From positions 62,001 to 126,000 of the forward strand of contig MU405313.1 of the NCBI GenBank assembly GCA_022836615.1: a stretch of DNA of 64,000 nucleotides. The letters are read 5' to 3'. The stretch's first letter is position 1; every line of letters starts with the position of its first letter. A model generated the notes under the pieces. It made no database searches and was not told the DNA's origin. It was given only the letters and a program-made list of their open reading frames with translations. Positions 13,357 to 26,600 of this stretch are shown in pieces. This stretch comes from Annulohypoxylon bovei var. microspora (Eukaryota > Ascomycota > Sordariomycetes > Xylariales > Hypoxylaceae). Made by a program: the position numbers and the translations under genes.

Positions 13357-16300
13357 GCACGTGAAGTAGAGGAAGCAGCAAATAGAAGCTGTGACCGCCG
13401 AGCAGCCGGACGGAACTAGAATGTTTAGGGATTTCAATTACGCTCTAGAGGACACGCGAGACGTTCGATTTCATCCGACGGTACAGATAGAGGATTATAC
13501 CCCAATCATCAGCCTGTGTTTCTCTTACCCCTATCCCTTTTTCTTACTTCGATACTACACGGCTCTGACTATATTCGAGCCTTGAGAGGCAAATTCGTCA
13601 GAATGGAATTAATCCCCTATGAACGATTGTGTGTGCGCCGTTCCCCCTTTTGGTTTTTAATTATGAATTGGGCCTGAGGGTGGATTGTGCTTGCGGAACA
13701 GGAGCCTATGAGGGATTGAAGCTCGGTGTGACGAAACTGTTTGCACGGGTTATGAGATCAGGACACGACGCGATATGGCTCTTTTTTTCACTAGTTCTGC
13801 AGCTGTCCGCATGCATTGGAATGGAGGGTGGGGAGTTTGCGTATTACCGTACCTTATGGTCATAACCGACTGTATGGTTGCTTGCTTGTGTAGGTAGTCG
13901 AGATAGCAAGATGCTCAATGTGAAGACAGACACTCAACTTGGTCAATAATGAAGTCTAATATTGGATGTAGCCAAAAAGGTCCCGGCGTTGTTGCTAACC
14001 CCTGGCTATAGATTTCAAATAACTAACGACAAGGATGTAATAACGAGATAACTCGGGAGCTCTCGATGAGTTCGAGGAAATATGTTGATTCGTAAAAACT
14101 TCCATTAGAAGAGGAGCTATTATCTGAAGAATAATCGATGCATTACATTCTATATTAGGGTTAATAGAGGCTTTGTTTGCGATAAAACGCGCGTTTCTAT
14201 CCTAGAAGATTTTATGATTACTAGGCAACATTCCTTCAACAATGTAGTTATATCACGCAAATGAGAAATAACGGCCAAACCTCCTCTCGTTTCCGATTGA
14301 GTCCGTACTGAACATAATGACCTTTTGCAGGGCAGGGGTGAGAAGAGGAAGACTATCCGATTGGTAAACTGACAAGCAAGGGCTTCTAAGAGTCGTAACA
14401 ACCAATTCGTATAATTAGGACTCGTGGAAGAGTTACTGTAAGTCCAATCTGAGTCAAAAGCGGGATGAGTATGTCACCGCTCTTTAGACAGTTGGACAGA
14501 AGACGGCCAAGAAGCTGAGGTGAAACAACGGTTTGAGATGGATATTTAATTCAGGGTACGGTGGGTGGATATAGTGGAAGTAGCTTCGTCGATATAATAA
14601 TAACCGATTTCGGTCACGAGGCTAATCCTACGAATCGAATTACCGCCCATAGCATGTCGCATACCCATCATGTGAGCAAAGCCGGTATTTACGTGCTTAT
14701 GGCACGGGATGCGTTTCGTTTCCCCGGCAGGACTCCGATTTCATTCTCAGTCGACTGTCATATGGACCGATAAGGCGGTGACGGCGTCATCGAATATACC
14801 GGTGGAACCCGGTCTCAGCGCCACAGCGGAATAGATGCTATTGGTCCAGGCTTGAAGCGGTCTATTCAGTAGAATGTCGATGAATAAAAATGAATGATAT
14901 ACGGTGAGAATGAGAGGTGTCGATAGGATCATGGCTTGGAAGAATCCGAATTTTGGCTCGTATCTCTACCCTTTGGCAATCTACTCTACCAAAGCGTTTT
15001 TGGTCTCATTCTTTCTATTAGGAGGGATCTAGCGAGCTAATAATGTCATCTGATCACCAAGCGAGCTCTAACCAGGCGCCGTTTAATTAACGACGAACGA
15101 TGTCATGACAATGGACTTGGAAAAGGAACCAAGCTTATTTGTCGAGAACCAATCGCAACAAGATCTCGTATGCCTAGCAGGGAAGCTAACCGCCGTTGGC
15201 CAAGCAAACATCTGGAGGTATCAACAACAGCAAACCTCAAGCTTATAGCGTATCCAAGGCCCCCAAGTTAAGTAGGACGAGGGTAATTGTCAAGCTTGAG
15301 CAAGGGTACATGGCTCTTAGTATCTCGACTAGAGAAAATACCACGAGCGAGAAATAAAATGGAGACGCTAGAAATTATAGTATTAATTCGGGTTTAAGAG
15401 GACCGAGGTATAAAATTGTGAAATTAGAAGACATAAGCTTCTCAGTTGAAAGGCACAGTATGAGTAGGTATCTAGGCCATCGTCGACGCAGCCCACAACC
15501 AGGGTTATGCCAATTCGTTCCAGAGATTCGGTAACGGGATGTTCCAAGAGACGTAACGCGCATACATCACAGTACAGTTAGAGAGACCCTGCTGGTGGAC
15601 GATCACCTCGTGGCCGATGTAAGTCAGACTTCCATTCCGAACGGATAGTCTAGGCGGCTCTAGAGCCTCCACACGAACATATAGACCATTAGAACATCCC
15701 CTCCATCCCCTCCTTGGAGCTCGGAATAGGCGCCGTGCTGCGGGCTGGGACATAACTAGAACCTGGGCGACCAATACATACTGCGCCAAGGACCCGAAGG
15801 AGCTGGTAGCAAGCTACACCTGTAGATGGGTTTCGCCGCGGCATCGTACCAAGACCACGTCGACCGAAGATGTCCGCATTTACGCCGAATATAAGAAGTC
15901 ATCAAGACGTTGTCGGGACTTTAATCGTGCGGGGTATCACGAGATAGAGTATGATGAGGCTACTTTTGGACTGACTGCTTACTTACAGCACGTGCATTTA
16001 GTAGGCTAGTAACAAACCAAGGTCCAAGTCTAAATAGGGCTGGGAGCCTCTCGTGAAGAGCTAGGTTCTATTAAGGTTAAAGGGAATACACGAATGTCAT
16101 ACGTCGGTCTTTTGGTAAGATTAAGGTTAGGATAGTTTGAAATTTGAATAGTTAGCATCTCATAAGTTGATAGGTATTCGGGCCGATCACGTCTTTTTAG
16201 AGATTTAATAGATGTTAGTGGTTTTAGCGGCGCGGGGCTCCAGACTCGCTTTTTAGATGTCATTAAGGTTTTCCAGGTTCCCCCTCAAGGACCCCTTTTT

Positions 16301-19051
16301 ATCTTTTTTCCTGGATCGGGGCCCCGCTAATGAAGAGTACATTCTAAATTACTAACCCGGACTTTACTTTATTCGTATTAGCCCTGGACTTTTTCACCAC
16401 TTTTTTCACAACTACAACCCCCAAAAACGTTGGAGCAAGGCTATCGACAATCCCTTTCGGCGTATTCTCCTACTTTGGTCTTTTCATCATGTCATCTCTA
16501 TTCTAGAAATTTTCTTTTCCTTCCATTTGATACATATATTACCGGCCGAGTGATTGGAACCTCTACCCATAAGATCTAATCTCCAGAGATTTGCATTATG
16601 GGTCTGCTAAGACGAAATAGGCGAAATCTCCCCAGGTTGATCATCGTTTCTCATACCAAAGCTAACCTAAGTGGACCAAACAATCGTATCTATCAGCTCT
16701 ACTCACGAACGAATTAGTTAAGCAGTCATGAATATTAACAACATCGTACCAATCTCAAGCACCGTAAGAGTCGTCTACCTCGTGACGAACATCACCACCA
16801 AGAAGATATCTGCCTACTGGGATACTACTATTGTTTGCTATATCCTGGCTTGTCTTATTTGGAATCAGGTTTAGACTACCTAGGTAAGTATTAAGATGAT
16901 GTCGACCAAGGCCTGAATCAACAGCGAGTTACACATTAGTGTCGCAACTTGAATATGTCATGCGGAGATGACAACCCTGCCACGGACGCTTGTTCATCCT
17001 ATCCAACTAGCTACACCATGAGCGTCTTGATGCCACGCCGCAAACAAGCAGACCCTTACCGCGACGCCACGTTCCTAGGACCTTCTAGTTGAAGGAAGTT
17101 AGACTATCCCGCGCAATCCTATCAGGTTGCGGGGAAGGCCTTGGCTGAAGAAAGAAAAGAAAGAAAAAAGGCCCCAGTGGGAGAAGTAATAATAAATTTA
17201 TTTTACTAGTACTTCGTTTGCTTAGCTTTCAGGAGGCTCGTCTCTTTGATAGGCAGAATCCCCGGACCTCAAATTAATACCTGTTTGGTACGTACTCCGA
17301 TAGAAGGCATGTAACGTCGCGTCTATAGGCTCCCACCTAGATGAGGCTTCTTCGACATCCTGTCCTAATTGCCTGGCGCGTCGAGCGTTGAAGGTTCAGG
17401 AATTCAGGTTACGAAGAGTCAGCAAGGAATTATTGGACGAAACCCCTGACTAGCTGACGACAGAACCAGAATATTCCTTAGGATACCACTCGAGCAGAAA
17501 ACTCACACGCAGCAGACCACGAGCGTAGGTCTCGGGACGAACGACATAGGCAACTGGTTTAATCCTTCTCCCCTCCAATCTGTTTCATCCGTCCTACATC
17601 TTTTGCGCTCAGCCGCCGGTGTATCTACTAATTCATCGCGTCTGAACGTCCAAGCGAGCCAACCAGCCCAAGAATTACGAAAGTACCAATTCAGCAATTG
17701 GTCGGTATACCCCTGCTCTTGCACATTCTCCCTAATTACACCAATATCAGAGAGATTGATGGCTTTGTAACTTGCATGAGGGGAACCTTTCAGCGCTGGT
17801 ACGTGTGTAGGCGGTACCTATTTATTTATTTCTACAGACAAATCCAGTCTTAAGCCACAAACCGGGTACCCACTCTAGCTGTCGGGATCCAAATTGTGTG
17901 CATATACCGCCCATCTACATGGTCCTATCTCAACAATTTAAGATCTGCTGTAGATCATAAAGATATGGTAATCTATCAAGTGATAGATGAGTTTCTATTA
18001 TCTGCCTTCCTGCCTGGGCACCTATACGAGAGAGTAAGGGATTACTATGCAACAAACATCATATTCATTTTCACGGAGTTGCACTTCCTTCCCCTCGTAT
18101 TTAGTACCTACATCTCATATAATATCAGCCTAGAGAACCTAGCAATATTGATATACCAACTTATTGGAAGTTTGGAGTTTAGGAGCGGCATCCTAGTGAT
18201 GTTATGTTGGTCTTTTGCTGTCAATTAGCTAAGGGGTGTTGCGTCCCTAGCAGCCTAGGGGCACGAGAATAATTTTGCGCCAACAGGTATTATCCCCATT
18301 TTCTCTCTGATCCCCATCTTCCCCAAATCTCTGGTTTGGGGTTTCTACTTTAGCATGGGATCTTTGCATCTTTGTGGGTCAGATCCAGCTGCATGTCGGC
18401 GAAACCAAGCAGGCGTCTTCTTCCCCCAAGCAAGAGACGGCCCTTTTATACCCTGGTCTATAAGCCAATACCCTGGCTTGCAGTTGCGCGGTGGTCCAAT
18501 CACCGCCGACCCATCGACCGTAACTGATTTGAGCTGCGGACCCTTTCCAGTCTAGACCCTACAGGAGACCCCGAATCTTCTCACCAATGATCCACCCCGA
18601 AGAAGCTTAGTGCTAGTAACATAGTAACATGGGGAAAAGAAGAAACAATATTGGCGTGTAGCGGTTACCATGTACGCCCGAGAACACTAGAATGCTTCCA
18701 ACACGCCTCGACGAGAGCTAGGAGAGCCTGCTGAGCTCTTCTAGCTACCACGTTTCCCCCAGACTAGGATGAGATAGACCCACCGCTAACCTGGTAGGCT
18801 ATCCTGCAGGGGGGTGTATTCATCTCGTCGCATAGAGTTTGTAGGTTGCTTCCCGTCCATACCCTACCAGTCGGTGCATCTATATAATATCTGGCAAATA
18901 CTCCCCAATCCTACCGTTCCTATGTTTCCTTTCCTTTGCTACCCACGTTTAAGACGCGCCGTCCTCCGTCATTACTTCATCCGGCGACGCCAGCCTCAGA
19001 TCGTGACAGCTTCACCTTCATAATATACGCAGGGACAAAGAAAAGAAAAAA
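13357..19051. other. Gene-poor interval upstream of the hexose transporter
   Basis: About 5.7 kb without a supportable gene. Short ORFs occur on both strands; the longest (15505-15789 minus and 17896-18228 plus, about 100 codons) have no recognisable domain, no neighbouring splice-joined frame and no signal peptide. A purine-rich run lies at 17149-17168. The last 750 bp form the promoter of the downstream transporter. A decayed gene or transposon remnant cannot be excluded without database searches. Confidence 0.5.
18880..18887 (+). promoter_or_regulatory. TATA-like box of the hexose transporter
   Basis: The sequence ctatataa lies about 165 bp upstream of the transporter ATG, followed by a CT-rich leader running to the start codon. 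Position and context fit a core promoter. No experimental support. Confidence 0.4.
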
Positions 19052-20755
19052 ATGGCTGGAGGTGTTATCATCACGGGCACCGCCGACGTGGGCCGCGTCG
19101 AGGCCCCCGTCACCGTGAAGGCCTACATAATCTGCGCCTTCGCCGCCTTCGGTGGTATCTTCTTCGGCTACGATACCGGTAAGCTCAAAATCTAGAGCGG
19201 GTAACACGCGCTCCTTGGGGCTAATCAGAGATGTGTAGGTTGGATGGGTGGAGTGCTGGCAATGCCGTATTTTATCTCTCTATATACCGGAATCCCCTAC
19301 GATTACGAGGCCGCCGCGCCCATCGGCGTTAGCAAGGATGACTTCGTGCTCCCCTCTTCGATGCAGTCTCTGTTCACATCTATCCTGTCATGCGGTACCT
19401 TCTTTGGCGCTCTCATAGGTGGTGACATCGCAGACTTCTTCGGCCGACGTCCTACTATCATTGCCGGATGCTTCGTCTTCGCCGTAGGTTGCATTATGCA
19501 GATTTCCAGCTCTAACCAGGAAGTACTGTTCGTCTTTGGCCGTCTGATTGCTGGCTGTGGTGTCGGTTTTATCTCTGCCGTCGTCATCCTGTACATGTCC
19601 GAGATCGCGCCCAAGAAGGTCCGTGGTGCTATGGTTTCTGGCTACCAATTCTGTATCACTATCGGTATCCTCCTGGCCAACTGCGTCGTCTACGCTACCC
19701 AAAATCGTCCTGACTCGGGTTCGTATAGAATCCCCATTGGCGTTCAATTCTTGTGGGCCATCATTCTTGGTACTGGTCTTTTTATCCTCCCCGAATCTCC
19801 TCGTTACTTCGTCAAGAAGGGCAAGATCGAGGAAGCTGCTAAGGCCCTCGCTTTCGTCCGTGGGCAACCCCTGGATTCCGATTTTGTTAAGGACGAACTA
19901 GCCGAAATCGTATCCAATAACGAGTTCGAGATGCAGAACATCCCCCAGACCTCATACATCGGTTCTTGGACGGCCTGCTTCAAGGGTTCCTTGTCCCACG
20001 GTAACAGCAGTATTCGACGAACCATCTTGGGTGCCGGTCTTCAGTGCATGCAACAATGTACCGGTATTAACTTTGTCTTCTACTTCGGACCGCCTTTTTT
20101 CAAGCAGCTTGGAACCATCTCCAACCCCTTCTTAATCTCCCTGGTTACAACCTTGGTCAACGTTTTGTCGACGCCCATCTCTTTCTACACCATTGAGAAA
20201 TATGGTCGCCGTGCCCTTCTCCTGACGGGTGCTAGCGGTATGATTATCTCCCAGTTCATCGTCGGCGCCATCGGTGTCACTCAAGGACGCGAAGAAGTTC
20301 ACAACACCGCCGCCGTCCAGGCCATGATCGCGTTCATTTGCATCAACATCGCCTTCTTCGCCACGACCTGGGGTCCTACCGCCTGGGTCGTGGTTGGAGA
20401 GATCTTCCCGCTGCCCATCCGATCGCGTGGTGTCGGTATCTCCACCGCCTCCAACTGGTTCTGGAATACCGTCATCGCCGTCATCACCCCTTACCTCGTC
20501 GGCGGCGACGAGGCTAACCTGGGTCCTAAGGTGTTCTTCCTGTGGGGTTCGCTTTGCTGCCTGTCCCTCACTTTCGCGTACTTCCTGGTCCCCGAACTCA
20601 AGGGCTTGTCGCTCGAACAGGCCGACATGTGTATGCAGGAGGTCAGCCCCCGCATGTCGTCCGGCTGGAAGCCGAGCCACACGTACGCGGCCGAGATGCA
20701 CCACGTCGAGGACACCCAGGCGATCCTGGGGGATACCATCGAAGAGAAGGTCTAG
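19052..20755 (+). CDS. MFS sugar/H+ symporter (hexose transporter)
   Basis: Major facilitator superfamily sugar transporter of the fungal high-affinity glucose/monosaccharide type (HGT-1/MstA-like), a proton symporter of the plasma membrane with 12 membrane segments. Exons are 19052-19178 and 19239-20755, joined by a 60-nt phase 1 intron with a ctaat branch site, giving 547 residues. Seen in order: EAPVTVKAYIICAFAAFGGIFFGYD in the first segment, FGRRPT in loop 2-3, FGRLIAGCGVGFISAVVILYMSEIAP, PESPRYFVKKGK at the start of the central loop, CMQQCTGINFVFYFGPPFF in segment 7 with the QQ sugar-binding pair, and PTAWVVVGEIFPLPIRSRGVG in segment 10. The cytosolic tail is about 60 residues. The start Met (MAGGVIITGT) is followed directly by the conserved first segment. 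Substrate is inferred from family resemblance only. It stands alone in a gene-poor stretch. Confidence 0.9.
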
Positions 20756-20917
20756 AAGGACTCCGTTCGAGATGTTTATACCCCGCGAGAAGTCGCGGCT
20801 GTCGGGCAGTAGGGGCCGTGCTAGAGAAAGCGGTTATATGGGTCGGAGTTTAGACCTAGACCATATATATACACACCTATATATATGATTATATAATGAT
20901 ATAACTACTATACAACT

Positions 20918-20951
20918 ATAACCATAACCATAACCATAACCATAACCATAT
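20918..20951. repeat. Short (ATAACC)n tandem repeat
   Basis: About five and a half copies of the hexamer ATAACC, located 160 bp after the transporter stop codon. It is not the fungal telomere repeat TTAGGG/CCCTAA. Confidence 0.8.
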
Positions 20952-22171
20952 AAGAGGCAAATAGCCGAGTAAACCAGCTCGATTTGTATGTACACAACTT
21001 AATTACAGTTTGCAATATGACACCTCGGAAATATCAATACCTTTATGAGTTTAAGAATGATAAGGAATGTTGGTCAGGTATCTACTACGTGTGAATATTG
21101 TATCCCATGTATGGTGATGTGATTTTGTTGATTGGTTATATTTGTGTGCTGGAACGTTGGTAGTGGTTGTTATCTGAAGATTAAGAATTGAGTTTATGGG
21201 AAGCCCCTTACTGTAAACTGATCTATGAGCCTTTATGGGCTGCAGATGGCTGTTTCTAATCTCGACTTTGTGATTGAGAAGAAAGAATGTCGAACACTTA
21301 CATGTAGGTAATTTGCAATTTAGAACTATAGGGGGTGATATATTCGAGGTGTAACCTACCCAATTCTCCAAGGTAGTTTATTCCCTGGACAAAATTACAT
21401 GTCTCAACATTATAGAGTCACTCTAGTTACGAACGTATCTTGTGGAGAAGCTTCTGCCATAGTTATAACATGATGGGAGTGCAAATAATGATCGTCCCTA
21501 AGGCCACACACGTACCTTCACCACCATCTCTTAAGACAGGGGAATTGACTTAAACAATTAATGTGAAGTACATGGACTGGTCATCCGCCGCTAGCATTGA
21601 TCAAGTTGAAACAGACTAAAGCTCGAGGCTTTAGTTTTAAAGAAGCTGTCCAATAGCTACAGGGAGTCGAAGCTCTTATAGGTCGACGCGAGGCCGCCGA
21701 GAATATAACGCCCGTAGCAAGTCAAAGGCTGAAACATACTTCAAGATCTTCTACGGCGAATCGGATGCGGTTTCCTCGCTTCTAAGTTGGATGAATTTAG
21801 AGTGTGGCGGGCTTACGCGTCCGCCTCTACCAAGATCACGTTTAGATTGGTTCGTAGGGCGGATAGTAAGCTCTACTTTTGGGGGAGACCCGTCCCGTGA
21901 TAGTGGGTGACGCATCAGCTGAGGTAGCACAGCAGGCTTACGGAGGCTTAGTGCTGCGGAAACTCCCATGTAATGTTCGTCTCCAGTTTGGTGGCCACGA
22001 AGGTTCCCTTGCTTCGTGCGCGACTTCTCACGACCCTTGATCCGGTAGGCTGGGTCCTGGTAAAGTTAAATGGTTAATCGGACTACCTCCTAAACATCTG
22101 AATCTAGCAAATCAACTTCTTGTCAGTGATAGAATCGATAAGGCTGATATATACTTGGGTACCTATTGTTC

Positions 22172-22219
22172 AAAAGCAAGTTGTCAAAATGTAGGTAGGT
22201 GCCTAAGCAACTTGCTTTT
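22172..22219. repeat. 12-bp perfect inverted repeat
   Basis: AAAAGCAAGTTG at 22172-22183 and its exact reverse complement at 22208-22219 enclose a 24-nt spacer that carries the gtaggtaggtgcct motif. It could form a hairpin in RNA or be a remnant of an element. Function unknown. Confidence 0.7.
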
Positions 22220-22856
22220 TCTAAAAGCATCTATGCTTGTCTCGGTGATAGCCACCTACCTAAGCAGCCATCGGCATCGAGCTTAGTCATGTGTTAAGTC
22301 ATTGCGCTTGTAAAATTTTAGACTAGGTATGTGACGAACCCTTGTTCTCTAAACCTATAAGGATAGATCAAGATGATGTTAGCGAGTTATGAGAGATTTA
22401 GTTGAATGGCAGAAGTACACTTGACCTAATTAGAATTCAGATTATATGGGCATCGGTGGGCTGTTACCTGTGCTTGGGCGTATTTTACATATTTATTATA
22501 CCAGCTGAGGGGTATGGACAGTTTAAGTTGCCTATACTCATTTCAAAATCCTTAGATAGACGTTAGATAAAGTTCCGAGTTCGAAGTAGAAACGGTCTAG
22601 ACTAGCGGCTTCCGAGAAGGTGGAATCGGTATTAATCGGCCCCCACGTGGCTAAGTGTGGGGTAAGTACGACTTAGCCAGGTACGAGTGACATTAGCTTT
22701 CAGTGACGTCGCCTCGGCTGCCTGCCGTAAAACTAGGCAACCGCTATTGTATTGAAAGGTGAATTAACTTATTTAAATTTATTCTTCGAAATACAAAACC
22801 CATCACCCGACTTGAAATAGGATCATTTAGGTATCAATCACGTTCAACTAATCACC

Positions 22857-23654
22857 ATGGAGCGGAAGTCTTGGGTTATGCTAGGTACCTATTGAACTCA
22901 CTAACACCCATTTGCTGTTGAAGCAAGGTGATGTCGCTGATGTCGCTGATGTCGTGATATAGAGAATAATCCGGAGGTGATGAACCAGTTGGCGCTTAAA
23001 CTGGGCTTGACTTCTGAGTTATCCTTCTACGATGTCTGGTCGCTCGACGAACCCGAGCTGATGGCTCACATCCCACGTCCGGTTTTGGCTTTACTAGTCA
23101 TCTTACCTCGTACCACCGCTTGGCAGAAGGATCGCCAAGCAGAAGACGCTGAAATGGATGATTACAAAGGTCACGGACCGGAGGAGCCCGTAATTTGGTT
23201 CAAGCAGACCATCGGTAATGCCTGTGGGTCGATCGGATTTCTGCACTGTGCCATCAACGGCCCCGCCTCTCAGTACATTCAGCCGGACTCTGACCTAGAT
23301 AAGATCCGTCGTGCCGCCATCCCTCTCGGAATGAATGACCGGGCCGACATGCTATATAATAGCGATCCATTTGAAGAAGCTCACAAGTCTTGCGTCCAGC
23401 TTGGAGACACGGCCGCAACCAATGAAGGAAATTTAGGACAGCATTTCGTGGCATTCGTCAAAGTCAACGGCAAACTTTGGGAGCTCGAGGGATCCAGAAA
23501 AGGCCCGATAGATCGAGGCGAGCTTAGAGATGACGAGGACGTCCTAAGCCCGAAGGCGCTTGACTTGGGATTTAGAAGGGTTATTCGGCTTGAGCAGGAG
23601 GCTGGGGGTAATGATTTACGATTCAGCTGTATCGCTTTGTCTCGTAAGGCATGA
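22857..23654 (+). CDS. yuh1: Ubiquitin C-terminal hydrolase (UCH, peptidase C12)
   Basis: Cysteine protease that removes small adducts from the ubiquitin C-terminus (UCH-L3/Yuh1 type). A 28-nt first exon (22857-22884) joins at phase 1 to 22963-23654 and gives 239 residues, the usual size. I include the tiny first exon because the frame upstream of the second exon then reads the expected family N-terminus, MERKSWVMLENNPEVMNQLALKLGL. Catalytic features: oxyanion Gln91 and nucleophile Cys97 in QTIGNACGSIGFLH, and His170 in GQHFVAFV. The third triad position, normally Asp in ELDG, is Glu185 here (WELEG). The crossover-loop region (about 145-165) is present. The 78-nt intron contains a tandem GATGTCGCT repeat. 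The gene is an island, with about 2 kb of non-coding sequence before it and 3.8 kb after it. Confidence 0.9.
22929..22954 (+). repeat. 9-bp tandem repeat inside the UCH intron
   Basis: Nearly three copies of GATGTCGCT occupy the second half of the 78-nt UCH intron, between the ctaac branch-like site and the acceptor. Copy number differences would change the intron length. Confidence 0.75.
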
Positions 23655-26600
23655 TGCTTCTCAGGGTACGGACGAAATGGTTAAAATCCACGTGGCTTCT
23701 ACCTGTCTTTGAAGAACGTAATTAGGACGGCTGCTAGAGTTTCTGGCACATCATAGGCACGGCTTGCCCTTCGTTTGCCGTCTAAAATGAAAACCCCTAT
23801 CTTTATGATGGACCGTACTAGTATTAAATTTCGAGGCCCGAGTTTGGCCGATAACGACAGAAATACCAACTATTGGGTGATATAATCCTAACTCCATATA
23901 GTGCAAGTGTTGCGTGTCACAGTGATCTTTTCGAGTGCCTGGAATATTCACGAAGACTTGGGCTGTGGTGAATCGGATTTGAACCCATAACTTTTCACGA
24001 ATACTAAAAATAGCATATAAGTATCAGCGTGTCGTATCGTAACTGGATTCTCTAATTACTTGCAGGTCGGAATTTACCATGACAGATATCACGACGGCTC
24101 TGATGATCTCCATAATGATAGGGTCAGGTATCGTACTCTTGATCCAGTCGGATCCAACCCCCCTTATCTGCCTCTGCTCACGTAAGTTCCCCTTGAATAC
24201 TCGAATCTGCCACGTACCAGCACCCCGGCTGATGGCGCTATAGACTTGGAGACCCCGCAAAGTTCGAGTTTGTCTCGGGTATTTGTTCAACTTGAAACAA
24301 TGACCCCCTTATATCTTCAGAATTATTAAAAATCCCCAGATGATTTTTCTATAGCTTTATCTATCATATCAATCGTCAACCCACACCCCAAAGAATCCGA
24401 TAGGCTTGTAGTCTTAAGCAGCGAAATTGCCGTCGCTCGTCGATTGCAGGTTGGTGTGTCTGTTACTAGGTATCTTAGCCCATGTTAGCGCTGCGCTGAC
24501 TTGGATAGTGTATAAATCTAGCCTCTTTACTAACTTGAGCTAATTGAGGAAATAATGATAACTATTTGATAACTAGTTGATAGCTATTGGTATGGAAAGG
24601 AGTTGAATGCTTATGACCCGTAGGTCGTGAGTATTACCTACGGACTTACTAAGCCGCTTAAGAGTAGTGCCGAAGACTCATCGGTGCTAGACTGTCTCCC
24701 TGATAGATCAACAAATTTCTTGTAGATCGGGTTCATTCTGAGACTTGTTTCGTCCGTTTTAGGGGCGTTCTGTGTTCATGGGATCGGACCTGCGGACCTA
24801 GCGGGACTAGGGATGGTAATAGACAGGTCAGAAATCGTCGTGAAGAGACATGAGACTAGTAGGATAATGGCCATGAATCTATCTCATTGAAGCAATCATC
24901 GGCAAAGGCGAAGAGGGGCTACACCGCCCATCTAACTGGTTATCTGCGGACTTGAAGTTAGAAAGTAGAACACGTGGGTTAAGCGGTCTGGCTCTTTAGT
25001 CCAAATAGACATGTAGTCGGAATGTCGTCGCCCGGACTCGGCTGCGGCTCAAGCGAGGGTAGCTTAAAAAGGTGAAGATCATCGATAGATCATCTGTTAC
25101 TCGAGGTCTGCATTCTCCAATGAAGTATTCGAGGGAACCTCAGCTGAGGACTTGGTTGCATATGACCTACACCGGCAGGAAACGAATCAATATTATGGTA
25201 GATAACTTAAGGGGGTCTAGGCCAATCTAGCGGCCTTCGTCACGAATACGTAATCTTCACGTCGTCGACCTTGCGGCATCCTTCGTTCTTATACTGAAGC
25301 TAAGGCTCAGATGAAAATACCGCCAGATACTTAGGTAGGTTGCATAAAGATGGGGGGGTTATTCTCCAAGGGGTTATTGTGAGAAAACAAGCTTTAAAGG
25401 ATATTACCGAATTAGGTTCTCTATTATTTTTTTCGGTGAGCTTCACACCGGTGATATTTGCGCTTCCCCGGCCACCCCCACCTTTTCTCTAGGCCATCTA
25501 GGGCTATTCATTACCAGGTACGTGTGCTTGGAACCGTTAGCGTAGGAGATCCAATAACTTCCTAAGGTTCCCGCTAGTGGAGTTTTAGTTATCCGGCTTT
25601 TAGTTACCGCAGGTACTGCCTAGATGGACTAAGCAAGTGTACCTTAGCCTATGCTGTTGCTGCAGCCCATGATGACTTCCATGAGTTTGATTAGTTGGTG
25701 GGATGTATGTCTCATCATCCAATTGGATAATATTTGAATTATGGATAACTAACCTTATTCCCTTTCCTCTGTTTCGCTAGCTTTCCCTCTTCTGTCTTCG
25801 CAATGACTTTTCTCTTTTTCCTTTTTTTTTCTATTTCTATTTCATTATTTTCATTTTAATCTATTTTTTCGACTGGATTTTTTATCCTGATTCTGGTATC
25901 CACTTCGCAAGATGTGCTGCATACGTGCAGTATCTTTTTACCTTTTACTTGTCTGCCTGTGACCTTCATACATATGAAGCCCCAATCAGACCTCCTGTCA
26001 CGTCCGAGACATGCTTAGCTACCTACCTAGCTAGCTAATAAAGCTACCTGGAGCTGCCTAGGGGGCTGACCGAACAGGTTTGACAGGCATCAGGTTTCTG
26101 TTCCGTTTATGCCGTCCCAGTCCCCATCTGATATCTTATAAATCACCGGCAAGGTGCGGCATGACGTCGAGCTTAGCTCTATTTCGGCAGCCAAGCCTGT
26201 CGTCCGGCGTGGACACCTAACCCTTTTTGATGGTATCTTCACGATGGCCTCTCACTGGGCGCTGCTATCTAACCCAACTCAACTCAGGTGGGACCTAGCG
26301 ACAAAGCTCTTGCATCCGAGATGGCCGCAAGACGCCTTCGTCGTTAAGGGCGATGTTCGTATGAAAATAAGACTACGGGCATCGCGAACCGGCGCGGAAC
26401 TACTACTGGAGAACCTAGCAGGCCGCGAGCGCAAAATGCGGATCCTACATTTATTCATATATTAAGAATGCACACGTGGTAGGTTAACGATCGAGTTAAG
26501 AAGAGGTAAGGTACGGACTGTATGGTAGGTAACATATTCGCAATGGCTGGGCGGGATTGAAGCACCGAGCACTGATATCCCTACCTAGCTTGTAGCCTTC

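Larger units (their letters stand above)
20756..22856. other. Intergenic region between hexose transporter and UCH
   Basis: About 2.1 kb with no supported gene. It contains a short (ATAACC)n tandem repeat, a small hairpin ctaaagctcgaggctttag near 21615-21633 and a 12-bp perfect inverted repeat at 22172-22219. ORFs at 21051-21371 and 21751-21969 (both minus) lack recognisable features. Confidence 0.5.

Noticed and set aside
15505..15789. 94-codon minus-strand ORF with a protein-like look
   Set aside because: No domain, no splice partner and stops in the flanking frame; could be a decayed gene but not supportable by reading alone.
19303..20888. Several 100-190 codon ORFs in the hexose transporter on both strands
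   Set aside because: Shadows of a strongly codon-biased gene; no domains.
20918..20951. Telomere-like repeat
   Set aside because: The unit ATAACC differs from the fungal telomere unit CCCTAA, and the tract has fewer than six copies.
23955..24030. Minus-strand tRNA-like T-arm (gggttcaaatcc)
   Set aside because: One T-stem mismatch and no matching acceptor or anticodon arms.
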